A DNA stretch of 64,000 bases from Zingiber officinale (Eukaryota > Streptophyta > Magnoliopsida > Zingiberales > Zingiberaceae): NCBI RefSeq assembly GCF_018446385.1, contig NC_055996.1, positions 128,946,532-129,010,531 on the forward strand, in the 5' to 3' direction. This document shows positions 11,181 through 20,507 of this stretch, in pieces. The position numbers and the translations under genes are program-made. Numbering within the stretch: position 1 is the first letter of the stretch; the number at the start of each line of letters is the position of its first letter. The notes beneath the pieces were generated by a model that did not search any database, was not told the origin of the DNA, and saw only the letters and a list, made by a program, of their open reading frames with translations.

Positions 11181-11377
11181 AATCCAAAATTTCTTGTAGT
11201 GAGTAGGAGTTTCATCTCCGAACCTCGTTACATCGACGAGTTTGAGGTTTGCTATTCTCCGCTTTCGTTTCTATTCGTTTTATTTCCGCTGCGCTAACTT
11301 GATTTGTAGAAAGAAACGAAGAATTTGGGGCGGCTATTCACACCCCCCCTCTCTAGCCGCGACCATCGATCCTAACA

Positions 11378-12260
11378 TTATTGAGGTATGTCCCGGCCGA
11401 TATTGGCTTACCTCCTTTGAGGTATATAGATCTTCCTCCTGGGAAGCATATTTCGATCAATATAGACTTACCTCTTATTGAGGTATGTCCCGGCCGATAT
11501 TAGCCTATCTCCTTTGAGGTATATAGATCTTCCTCATGGGAAGTATATTTCGGTCGATATAGCCTTACCTCTTATTGAGGTATGTCCCGGCCGATATTGG
11601 CCTACCTCCTTTGAGGTATATAGATCTTCCTCCTAGGAAGCATATTTCGGTCGATATAGACTTACCTCTTATTGAGGTATGTCCCGGCCGATATTAGCCT
11701 ATCTCCTTTGAGGTATATAGATCTTCCTCATGGGAAGTATATTTCGGTCGATATAGCCTTACCTCTTATTGAGGTATGTCCCGGCCGATATTGGCCTACC
11801 TCCTTTGAGGTATATAGATCTTCCTCCTAGGAAGCATATTTCGGTCAATATAGACTTACCTCTTATTGAGGTATGTCCCGACCGATATTAGCCTATCTCC
11901 TTTGAGGTATATAGATCTTCCTCATGGGAAGTATATTTCAGTCGATATAGACTTACTTCTTATGTCCCGGCCGATATTAGCCTACCTCCTTTGAGGTATA
12001 TAGATCTTCCTCCTGGGAAGCATATTTCGGTCGATATAGACTTACCTCTTATTGGGTTATGTCCCGATCGATATTAGCCTATCTCCTTTAAGGCATATTC
12101 CGGCCGGGATTAGCATACCTCCTTCGAGGTACATCCCGGTCGATATCAACCTGTCTCCTTGGTTTTATTACCCCCTTTCCTTTCCTTATCGGGGAACCAC
12201 AAAACCTAACCCATATCAGGTGTATACAGAGAAATCACTAGGGTATGTTCCAATTTAAGA
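11378..12260 (-). mobile_element. Gypsy-like LTR, right part, with 97-bp tandem repeats
   Basis: Continues the array broken at 5025. Near-identical units start with TTATTGAGGTATGTCCC at 11378, 11475 and 11572, giving an exact 97-base period, and shorten or diverge after about 11940. From 12150 the sequence leaves the repeat (CCCCCTTTCCTTTCCTTATC ... ACCCATATCAGGTG). Forward ORFs here are artefacts of the repeat. Confidence 0.6.
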
Positions 12261-12731
12261 AAGTTATCTATGCTGTCAAACAAATTTTTAGAGCATGGTT
12301 TAAGAAATCACAAGGTTACTAAATTGATAATCAAATCTTTATTGAGTACAACTTGACAAACTAAGCACCATCAATGTCTATGCTCCATTATGTTCTAGCT
12401 TGATGGAGAGAAGTAGAATAAATAGTTATAGACTTCAATATTCATCTCAAATTGCCTATCTGTTATTTTATGTATGGGATTTGTATCTTATGTAATTTTA
12501 CTCTTGGTATTAATAATATAATCCCTTATTCTTAGCTGAGTTTCAATTTTTAGAGATGAGTAGCTTTTGTTGTTTGGTGCAGATGTTCAATACAGTTTAT
12601 GTAAATACTAACTTGACGCGGTTGTTTCTTTCTTGTTGGTTAACATACCAAGTTTGTTAGCACCTAGCCCATGCCCTGTGCTTTTACTAGTCTTGCTTTT
12701 GCTGATCAAATTACTGGGTCTCTTGGTACAG
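12261..12731 (+). other. Intron-like sequence before the NOT2 fragment
   Basis: AT-rich, with a pyrimidine tract and an AG acceptor at 12730-12731 immediately before the first recognisable NOT2 exon. No coding signal is visible. Confidence 0.4.
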
Positions 12732-13307
12732 TCAACTCTTAATGGTTCAACATCTAATCTTGCGGACTCCTCAGGCCGACCCTATACCACATTGTTTTAT
12801 GGCCAGTCTGCGGCAGTGCCTGGGTTCCATCCTTCTGGTTAGACATTCCTACATAAAATTTATTAACATATTCATGTGAAATTTTGCTTGTATGTGGAAT
12901 TTTGATTACGGTTTGTAAAAAAATAGGTGGTCTTCAAGGATTGCATAATATTCATGGAAGCTTCAACCTGCCAAATGTGCCTGGTTCGCTTGCATCCAGA
13001 GAGGCCATAATGGGTGTTGTACCATCAGGTGGTGTTCAGCAACCAGGAGGAAGCATTCCTAGTGGACGGTTCTCATCAAACAATCTTTTGGTTGCATTAT
13101 CTCAGGTCTGGCATGAGTTTATTTCCACATTACTTCACTGCATCATATGGTCCTTTGAATGTGTTTTATAGTATTGATTCTGGATTTTTTTTCATGCAGA
13201 TGCCTCATGGCTCTGGTGTCACAAATAGAGGGGGTATTAATGTTGTTGTAAATCATGCTTTTAGTAGTAGTAATATTAATGGAGTTACTGGGTCAATAAC
13301 TGGTATT

Positions 13308-14533
13308 TGTTGGTGCAGGAAGCATCTGACGATCGAACTCGTGTTTTGATAATGGCAAAGAATTCAAAGTTAAGATGTTTTGTATCTAACATGTTGAATG
13401 AGTGTTTTAGGAAAGTCCTAACTGCGATTAGGCAAAGGGATAAACCCTAGGGGGTGGTAACCCTAGGTCATAGGGGGTGGTAACCCTATGCGGAAAGTCT
13501 TGGCAGGTCGATGACTACAGGCAAAAAGTCCTAGGGGGTGGTAACCCTAGGTGAAAAGTCCTGGTATCGCGAACCAGGTGAAAGACTGGACTAGCCGGAA
13601 AGCGGATGTCCAGCAGAAAGTCCTGAAGCGTCGAGTTTTGAGCAAAAGTCCAGTCGATCTGGAGGATCGCACTGGCAACAGGTAAATCTCCTGAGTGGAG
13701 TAGGTGAGGGCGCGTTCCCCGTAGAGGGAACAGTAGGCGTCGGGTCGACCTAGGGTTTCCGGGCGGAAACCCGAAGTCAGATTCGGACAGTCCAGAGACT
13801 GTCATTATCACCTCTATTATGTTTTATGTGCTAACTTTGTGCTGCAGGGTATATTTGGGATTAATGTATCTTGCAGGGACCAAAGTACAAAGATTAACCT
13901 CGGATGAACAGTGTTCGAGGCGCCTCCATGGAGCTTGGAGGCGCCTCGGGTGCAAAACCTAAGCTGGTTGCGAAGCAAGCTTCAAGGCGCCTTGAACAAG
14001 TTGATGAAGGCGCCTTGGAGAGGTTGGAGGCGCCTTGAACAGGATAGAATTCGACCAGGTCGATTCTGATCCACGCGGGTGATGCGGCCAGCCTGGAGGC
14101 GCCTTGGAGGGGTTTAAGGCACCTTGAACACTGTTTATAAAGGGGATTCGACTAGCAGCTTGAAAATATAACATTCAAGTCTTCCTTCTGCATTTAGCTG
14201 CTAACGAACTCGTCCCGAAGTGTTGCAACTCGACACCGACAACCCGAAGCTTCAACTTAGTATTTTTCAATTGTCGGTATAAGATTATTTACTGCATTAC
14301 TTGTAAATCATCTTTGTATACTTTTGAACTTATAGTTGTTGCCCACCGGAAGTGATCAAGGATCGCGGGCCTTCGAGTAGGAGTCGCCTTAGGCTCCGAA
14401 CGAAGTAAAATCCTCCTGTCTCTGTGTGTTTGTTCTCTGTTTATTCCGCTGCGTTTTTACTCGAGTATTTTACGAATCGAACGAAATAGTCACGAGCGCT
14501 ATTCACCCCCCTCTAGCGCTTCTCGATCCAACA
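13308..14533 (+). mobile_element. Solo LTR (family D) inside the NOT2 fragment
   Basis: TGTTGGTGCAGGAAGC ... CTTCTCGATCCAACA, 1226 bp, flanked by perfect GTATT duplications (13303-13307 and 14534-14538). It has no internal region. It is the same family, in the opposite orientation, as the LTR pair at 29353-30660 and 36918-38092. It carries repeated CCCTAGGGGGTGGTAACCCT units near 13440-13550, an array of GGCGCC palindromes at 13918-14105 and a TATA box at about 14136. Confidence 0.95.
13918..14142 (+). promoter_or_regulatory. Family D U3 promoter: GGCGCC palindrome array and TATA box
   Basis: GAGGCGCCTC, AAGGCGCCTT and related forms occur about six times, followed by TTTATAAAGGGG at about 14134. 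The arrangement is conserved in the two reversed copies (29760-30020 and 37330-37550). Promoter function is inferred from position. Confidence 0.6.
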
Positions 14534-14924
14534 GTATTTCCTCAAGTTCAGCTTTTAGGGATCGTAGTTTTGTTCCTAGTTTGGGAGTTTCTCCAGTATT
14601 GGGTAATGTAGGGCCAAGACTTACAAGCTCTATAGGCAACATTGTTGGCAGTGGTAACATGGGAAGAAGCATCAGTTCTGGAGGATTATCTGTGCCCGGT
14701 TTAGCTTCACGGGTAAACTTAGCTACTATGCACAGAGCAAGAAGGATAACGTTGGCACCAGTAAGAAACATATTTGTGTACTATCTATTACCTTTTGATG
14801 TTGTAAGAAGAATATTTATGTGTAATTTGTTGATACCGACTTGATGTACACAATATCTATTATCTTTTTATGTTGTAAGAAGAATATTTATGTGTTGGTT
14901 ATATGAATATTAACTTGGTGTGTT

Positions 14925-15301
14925 TAGATACATCGGTGCATTTTTATTTGTGATTTTGTTAGTGAATTAATAATACTATATGCTTGGTGATGGTTTTTCA
15001 CTATTTCGGAAATCGAATTGGTTTTTCACTATTTGTGTCGTTAACTTGGTGATGGTTTTCCACCGTTGCAAAACTGGTGTCATTAACTAATATTACATCG
15101 GTCGTATACCGCTGCCAAAATTGGTGTTATTAACATATAATATTACATCGGTTTTACACCCGATGTCGTTAAGTGATACTACATCTGTTTTAACCCGATG
15201 TCTAAAATGGCAGACCTTTTACATCGCCTTCATAGACATCGATCGAAAATGTAATAGACATCGGTGGAAAATCGATGTCTATGAGGGTTTTTGTTGTAGT
15301 G
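14925..15301. mobile_element. Terminus of a second CACTA-type element
   Basis: Ends TTTTTGTTGTAGTG at 15301, the inverted form of a CACTACAACAAAAA terminus. It is preceded by subterminal repeats ACATCGGTTTTACACC / GACATCGGTGGAAAATCG from about 15000. The matching left terminus was not found. The element end abuts, and has cut, the reverse transcriptase of the copia element to its right. Confidence 0.7.
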
Positions 15302-16284
15302 AACCTTCTTGTAGAGACAAGGTTCATCTTCATTCTTGATGAAACCAAACTGTTTGATTGCATCATCGAATCGAAGATTCCAGCTCCGAGAATCTTGCTT
15401 TAGTCCATAAATGGACCTATGCAGCTTGCATACTCTGCCAGTATGCTGTGGATCTACAAAACCCTCAGGTTGTGTCATGTACACATCCTCGAGCAGGTTT
15501 CCATTCAGAAATGCAGTTTTGACATCCATCTGCCAGATCTCATAATCGTGGTATACTGCAATAACAAGCATGATCTGAATGGATTTAAACATCACTACTG
15601 GAGAAAAGGTTTCATCATAGTCAATACCATGAATTTACTTGAAACCTTTAGCTACCAAGCAACCCTTATAAATAAGTCCATCCATGTCAGTTTTTCTCTT
15701 AAAGACCCACTTACACCCAATGGGTTTGACCCCTTCAGGTGGATCAACCAAAGTTCATACTTGGTTAGTGAACATGGATTCCATCTCGGATCTCATGGCC
15801 TCTAGCCATTTCTTGGAATCTGGTCTCATCACAGCTTCTTGATATGAGGTAGGCTCATCCTCAATGAGCACAACGTCATCATGGTCAGACAAGATAAATG
15901 AATATCTCTCAGGCTGACGACGCACCCTATCAGACCTACGAAGAGGTAGGTCTACTTAAACTGGTTATTGTTCCTCAACTCCTTATGGAACAACATCATC
16001 CACAACACTTTGTGGTTCCAGTTCAACTTCCATCGAGGCTTCAGTGCTATGGTTCACATCTTGAACTTCTTCAAGATCGAACGTACTCCCACTAGTCTTT
16101 CTAGAAACAAAATCCCTTTCTAGAAATACCCCAGTCTTAGCCACAACTATCTTGTGTTGACTGGGAATGTAGAATTAATATCCCTTCATTTCCTTGGGAT
16201 ATCCAATAAAATAGTACTTATCGGATTTGGGTCCCAATTTGTCTGAGACTTAACGTCGAACGTAAGCCTCACAACACCAAATCC
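15302..16284 (-). pseudogene. Copia reverse transcriptase, truncated
   Basis: On the reverse strand the region between integrase and 15302 contains recognisable copia pol. It has a KCxWVFKRK-like segment near 15690, DYDETFSPVV near 15620, then QMDVKTAFLNGNLLEDVYM and QPEGFVDP at 15500-15590, and the IYGLKQDSRSW motif near 15400. The catalytic YVDD box and RNase H are missing because the sequence ends at the CACTA terminus at 15301. Several stops and frame changes are present. Reverse transcriptase copies the element RNA into cDNA. Confidence 0.85.
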
Positions 16285-17420
16285 TCATAAAAGACACCTG
16301 GGCATCTCTCCCAGTCCATATCCTATAGGTGTCTTTATTACAGCCTTAGATGGAACTCGGTTGAGAATGAAGGTTGCTGTGTCTAGAGCATAGCCCCAAA
16401 GATACATAGGAAGATCTGTGTGACTCATCATAGACTGTACCATATCTAATAGGGTACGATTCCTCATTTCAGATACACCATTCCACTGTGGTGTTCCAGG
16501 AGGAGTGAGTTGAGATAGAATCTCACACTCAGCTAGATAGTCACGAAACTCATGGCTAAGGTATTCACCACCTCGATCTGATCGAAGTATCTTAATACTC
16601 TTGCCAAGCTGGTTTTGTACTTCATTCTTGAATTCTTTGAACTTTTCAAAGGATTCTGACTTATGTGTCATCAGGTACACATAACCATATCTACTGAAGT
16701 CATTAGTAAATGTAATGAAGTACCTATAACTACCTCTAGCAGTGACATTGAAAGGGCCACATACATCACTATGTATAAGACCTAACAAGTCAGTCACTCT
16801 CTCACTGTGTCCACTAAAGGGAGTCTTGGTCATCTTGCCTAGAAGGCATGACTCGCATGTCTCATATGATTTAAAATCAAATGAGTCCAGCAAACCATCT
16901 TTATGGAGCTGGGATAAGCATTTGTCATTTATATGACCTAAGCGACAGTGCCAGAGATAGGTTTGGTTCATGTCATTTGACTTGAACCTCTTGGTACTTA
17001 TGTTATAGATAGGGTTCTCAAGGTCTAGAATATAGAGTCCGTTCATCAGAGGTGCACTACAATAGAACATATCATTTAAATAAACTGTACAATATTTATT
17101 CTTTATTATAAATGAAAAACCTTTCTTGTCCAAACAAGAAACTGAAATTATGTTCTTAGTTAAAGCAGGCACATAACAACATTCATCTAATTCTAATACA
17201 AGCCCAGAAGGCAGAGATAGATGATAAGTTCCTACAGTAGAAGCAGCAACCCGTGCTCCATTGCCTACTCGTAGGTCCACCTCGCCCTTTGTCAATGCCC
17301 TGCTATTTCTCAGCGCCTGCACATTAGTACAAATGTGAGAAGCACATCCGGTATCTAATACCCATGATGAAGAAATAGATAGATTGACTTCTATAACATA
17401 TATACCTGAAGTGGAAGTCT
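16285..17420 (-). pseudogene. Copia protease end and integrase (long open stretch)
   Basis: The reverse strand is open for 345 codons at 16285-17322. Just upstream (17330-17400) is the aspartic protease motif WVLDTGCASHIC. The GAG-pre-integrase region with the HHCC zinc finger follows (HCRLGHIN ... CESCLLGK). The integrase core comes next, with the first Asp in IHSDVCGP, the second in RSDRGGEY and the Glu in QWNGVSE. Integrase joins the cDNA to host DNA. Length and order fit copia (protease, integrase, RT). It is better preserved than gag or RT but belongs to a broken element. Confidence 0.9.
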
Positions 17421-18238
17421 CACTTCTCTTCTTCTTAAGATCTTCCAGGTAGATTTTGCAGTTTCTCTTCCAGTGCCCGGTCTGACCGCAGTGGAAGCAG
17501 GTAGCATCCTTGGCGACCCCCTCCTTTGGGTTTCAGTGTCTTGCCTTTGCCCTTAGCTTGGGACTTTCCCTTACCTTTAGGCTTGCCCTTGCCTTTGCCC
17601 TTTTGCACCATCAAAATGGAGTTGGGCTTAACCTTCTTAAGGTTAAGCTCAGCAGTTCGCAACATACTAAGCGGCTCGGGCAATGACTTGTCAATTTCGT
17701 TCATGTTATAATTCATGACAAACTGACTGTAGCTCTCTGGCAAGGACTGCAAGATCAAGTCAGTGGCCATCTCTTGGCCAAGGGGAAATCTCAATCTCTG
17801 TAGGTTTTCTATGTACCCAATCATGTTGAGTACATATGGGCCTATGGGAGTCCCATCTTGCATCTTGCAATGAAACAGTGCCTTAGAGATCTCGAATCTC
17901 TCGTGTCTCGCTTGTCCTTGATATAGTTGACGAAGATGTTCAACCATATCATAAGCGCTCATCAACTCGTGTTGCTTCTGAAGCTCAGAGTTCATGGTTG
18001 TGAGCATAAGACATGACACATCTAATGTGTCATCTTGATGTTTCTTGTAAGCATCACGATCAGCTCGCGTGGCAGTGGCAGGAGGTGCCTCAGGAATGGG
18101 CTGCTCCAGGACATACAGTTTTCATTCTTGTGTGAGAACTATTCTCAGGTTCCTGTACCAGTCTAGGAAGTTAGCTACATTGAGCTTGTCCTTATCGAGG
18201 ACAGAACACAGGGAGAAGGAGTTCGTGTTTGACGACAT
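17421..18238 (-). pseudogene. Copia gag (decayed)
   Basis: The reverse-strand ATG at 18238 opens MSSNTNSFSLCSVLDKDKLN, followed by the typical gag start ANFLDWYRNLRIVL. A stop lies near 18130, then an open stretch runs from 18019 to 17435. That stretch has the UBN2-type helical gag region, a Lys/Gly-rich tail (KGKGKPKGKGKS) and a CCHC zinc knuckle CFHCGQTGHWKRNC. The knuckle is reached only after a frame change near 17515. Gag forms the virus-like particle. One stop plus one frameshift make it non-functional. Confidence 0.85.
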
Positions 18239-19186
18239 GGTAATCTACAACAGAAAAATAAATATCATATTTCAATTAATCATCTAATTAGGCCTTTAAT
18301 TAAATGATGCTCCCACTGAATTCTATAATTCAAGTGGGACAATATCCACATCATACTACGCCTTGAGTTAGCTTTGGCTAAATCGCCCAAGACTTAGTAT
18401 AATCGGTAGGTAACTAATTACCAATTACATCTCTATGCAACTCTTGTTTATAGGATCAAGATCTGCATTTATATTAAAACTCGAGTTAGCTTTGGCTAAT
18501 ACGCCCAAGTGTTAATATAAACGTGATTTTGACCTATCTACCAACCATTGGAAAATACTATAGTTAAACTCGATCCAATTGAGTTAACTAGTTACTCAAT
18601 CTAATTGAGTTGTACTCACCCATGTGTTGATAGGCAGGACCAAGATTGTCCCTCCGCACCCTACCAAGATAATATGCGTTGCTCTGCTTTGGCAGATTCA
18701 ACAACAACATGTGATCGAGGTAGTGATGGGTATCACGGAATGGTAGGCATTTCGAGTTGACGCGATTGAGATCTAATCTAATCGTCGATGTGTATCATAT
18801 ACTCGATTTAGATCTAATCTAATCGTGGAGGTGCATCATGTGCGCGACTTAGATCTAATCTAATCGTTAAGGCACTAATTAATTACTAATCTAGCATGCA
18901 TCACATATATACACACAAGCAATTAATTAAACTTTTTGTGATTAGTCATGGCCCTACTAAGAACTTCTCAAGCCAATGAGAAGATCGGATGGTCAACCTA
19001 AGGTCAACAGCTTCTCAAGCTCCTTCCGGTGACCACCTTGTATTGCTCGCACCCTTCTCGTAACTCCGTCTCGAGTGGACATGTAATACCCCGGTTCTGA
19101 GATTCTGGTTAAGTATGGCTTAAAAGGTTAGATGGTACTATTCATATCACCAAGGTGTGCCTTCCTTTTCGGAAGTCCAAACTTAA

Positions 19187-19250
19187 GAACTCCAAAGTTA
19201 AGTGTGCTTGACTTGGAGAAATCTGAGGATGAGTTACCTCCTAGGAAGTT
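19187..19250 (+). repeat. 5S rRNA-derived segment in TRIM LTR 1
   Basis: AGAACTCCAAAGTTAAGTGT then GAGGATGAGTTACCTCC matches the 3' two-thirds of plant 5S rRNA (box A AAGTTAAGCGTGCTTGG, and the intermediate element plus box C). It has several changes in box C relative to LTR 2. It is not a functional 5S gene. Confidence 0.85.
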
Positions 19251-19642
19251 TTCCAGGGTGCGTGCGAGTGAGGACAAAGCACGCTGAAAAGATCTTCGGT
19301 GGTCTGTGGAGCTAGTCGTCAACCCGATGGACAATTCTGGTGGCGTTCCCGGTTCGGTCCGGGTGAGACCCGCCCGGGCCGGGGCGTTACAGATGGTATC
19401 AGAGCGACCTTGCGATAGTGAGTGCACCTGTGGCAGGAGCACCTAGGGCACCACCTAGCGAGGGAGATTTTGGGATTTGTCTGTGGTGTGATTCGTGGTT
19501 ACACAACGAGGGTGTTGTGTCTTTAAGTGGGGGTGATTGTAATACCCCAGTTCTGAGATTCTGGTTAAGTATGGCTTAAAAGGTTAGATGGTACTATTCA
19601 TATCACCAAGGTGTGCCTTCCTTTTCGGAAGCCCAAACTTAA

Positions 19643-19707
19643 GAACTCCAAAGTTAAGTGTGCTTGACTTGGAGAAATCTGAGGATGGGTGACCTCCTAG
19701 GAAGTTG
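19643..19707 (+). repeat. 5S rRNA-derived segment in TRIM LTR 2, better conserved promoter
   Basis: AGAACTCCAAAGTTAAGTGT, then GAGGATGGGTGACCTCCTAG and GAAGT. The pol III internal control elements GGATGGGTGACCTCCT are intact here, unlike in LTR 1. In Cassandra elements this region can act as a pol III promoter. Confidence 0.88.
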
Positions 19708-20493
19708 TCCAGGGTGCGTGCGAGTGAGGACAAAGCACGCTGAAAAGATCTTCGGTGGTCTGTGGAGCTAGTCGTCAACCCGATGGACAATTCTGGTGGC
19801 GTTCCCGGTTTGATCAAGGTGGGGCCCGCCCGAGCCGGGGCGTTACAGAGAGTGGACCTTCCACCGCTTCATTTTGTACATTACAAAGGTGAAACTTGAG
19901 TTACATTCGAGTCTAAACTATTTTACAACAGGAAATAAAATAGGAAAGGCACGACGCGCAGGTCACGTATCATATACAACACGCACATCACAGAAAATGG
20001 CACGCAGGCCATAATATAAATTACAACACAATTTTTCAATCAAACTGGGGTCTTTAGGCCATGACCATTACAAAATGATACATAATTCTAAATTATGTAA
20101 TTTCTATAAATTTTTGTAAATTTTCCCACAATTTTTACAATTTTATGAGTAAAAATTCCCGGCGGTCCCGTTTAGCGATTTTCGGGCGTAATCGCGGAAC
20201 GAAGCCCCTTGCGGGGTTAGGGGCAGCACTCCTACCCGTGATATAACCATCGCGAGTATTCCTAAGCAATCCTACAGCGCCTTAGTCCGCTGTCCCAAAA
20301 TGAATTAGGCGAAACCTTGCCGTTTCGGAAAGATTTTCTCGGTAGTCAAGACTACAAGTGTCGAAACATTTGTTGCTTCGCTTCTACGAGAAAATTACCC
20401 ATAAAACATATAAAATTAGGAAATTCACAGAAAGTTACAGAACTGAAAGTTTTTCATAAAAACATAAAATAAACACGTACGTGCTTCGCACAT

Positions 20494-20506
20494 GGCTCTG
20501 ATACCA
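20494..20506 (-). other. Primer-binding site of the reverse-strand copia element
   Basis: GGCTCTGATACCA, the reverse complement of TGGTATCAGAGCC, sits one base from the LTR edge. It fixes the LTR at 20508-22322 as the 5' LTR and the element's orientation as reverse. Confidence 0.9.
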
Positions 20507-20507
20507 C

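Larger units (their letters stand above)
6750..11201. mobile_element. CACTA (En/Spm-type) transposon carrying host gene fragments
   Basis: Ends are CACTACAAGAAAAAA at 6750 and its inverted partner TTTCTTGTAGTG ending at 11201. They are flanked by the 3-base duplication AGT (6747-6749 and 11202-11204). Both ends carry subterminal repeats built on AACAGTTTTTCACCGTTGTC-like motifs. No transposase is recognisable, so the 4.45 kb element is non-autonomous. The interior holds exon-like pieces of at least two unrelated plant genes (KRR1-like, HGSNAT-like) with introns still present, the mark of a gene-capturing (Pack-CACTA) element. It sits inside the family E solo LTR. Confidence 0.92.
5026..11377 (+). 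mobile_element. Solo LTR (family E) with perfect TSD, interrupted by a CACTA element
   Basis: Starts TGTTGGTGCAACC at 5026 and ends GATCCTAACA at 11377. It is flanked by TTATT at 5021-5025 and at 11378-11382. Removing the nested CACTA element leaves roughly 1.9 kb, with no internal domain, so it is a solo LTR left by LTR-LTR recombination. A reversed relative is at 24361-25944. The LTR holds, in order, AGCTTGGCA-type repeats, CGGTAGCTCGTTCTC repeats, GTCCTGGTGAGTGAAGCC repeats, GATCGGTC palindromes and a TATA box. Confidence 0.9.
12732..14724 (+). pseudogene. NOT2/VIP2-like (CCR4-NOT complex subunit) gene fragment, split by a solo LTR
   Basis: Exons with GT-AG borders encode the N-terminal Gly/Ser/Asn-rich half of plant VIP2/NOT2. 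Exon 12732-12837 has STLNGSTSNLADSSGRP. Exon 12927-13105 has GLQGLHNIHGSFNLPNVPGS and PSGGVQQPGGSIPSGRF. Exon 13200-13307, resuming at 14539, has GSGVTNRGGINVV, then LGVSPVLGNVGPRLTSSIGN and SISSGGLSVPGLASRVNL. NOT2 is a scaffold subunit of the cytoplasmic/nuclear CCR4-NOT deadenylase. The last exon is cut by the LTR at 13308-14533. Ignoring that insertion and one TSD copy leaves the frame open across the site. Homology stops at about 14724 and the C-terminal NOT2/3/5 domain is missing, so it is a dead fragment, perhaps captured by the CACTA element ending at 15301. Confidence 0.85.
19082..19847 (+). mobile_element. Cassandra-type TRIM (terminal-repeat retrotransposon in miniature), complete
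   Basis: Two 310-bp LTRs (19082-19391 and 19538-19847) begin TGTAATACCCC and end GGGGCGTTACA. The first is followed at 19394 by the primer-binding site TGGTATCAGAGC, and the second is preceded by a purine tract (AAGTGGGGGTGAT, about 19525-19537). The internal region is only about 146 bp and non-coding. Each LTR carries 5S rRNA-like sequence, the hallmark of Cassandra TRIMs. The LTRs differ at about a dozen positions by eye (near 4%). The flanks share GAGTGGAC (19073-19080 and 19850-19857), consistent with a target duplication, though 1-2 extra bases lie between it and the canonical LTR ends. Confidence 0.93.
18239..20493 (-). mobile_element. 5' leader of the reverse-strand copia element
   Basis: Untranslated leader between the primer-binding site (20494) and gag. 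Its distal part (19858-20490) is the reverse complement of the leader at 2378-3030. It is interrupted by the Cassandra-type TRIM at 19082-19847. The unbroken counterpart at 3022-3036 shows the insertion point within CTCGAGTGGACCTTCC. 18240-19080 is AT-rich and non-coding, with several repeated GATCTAATCTAATCGT motifs at 18770-18870. Confidence 0.7.

Noticed and set aside
4340..12150. CRISPR-like array (regular repeats)
   Set aside because: The repeats are contiguous 97-bp tandem units without unique spacers, in a plant LTR.
19187..19707. 5S rRNA genes
   Set aside because: Only partial, diverged 5S sequence within TRIM LTRs; no complete 120-base gene.
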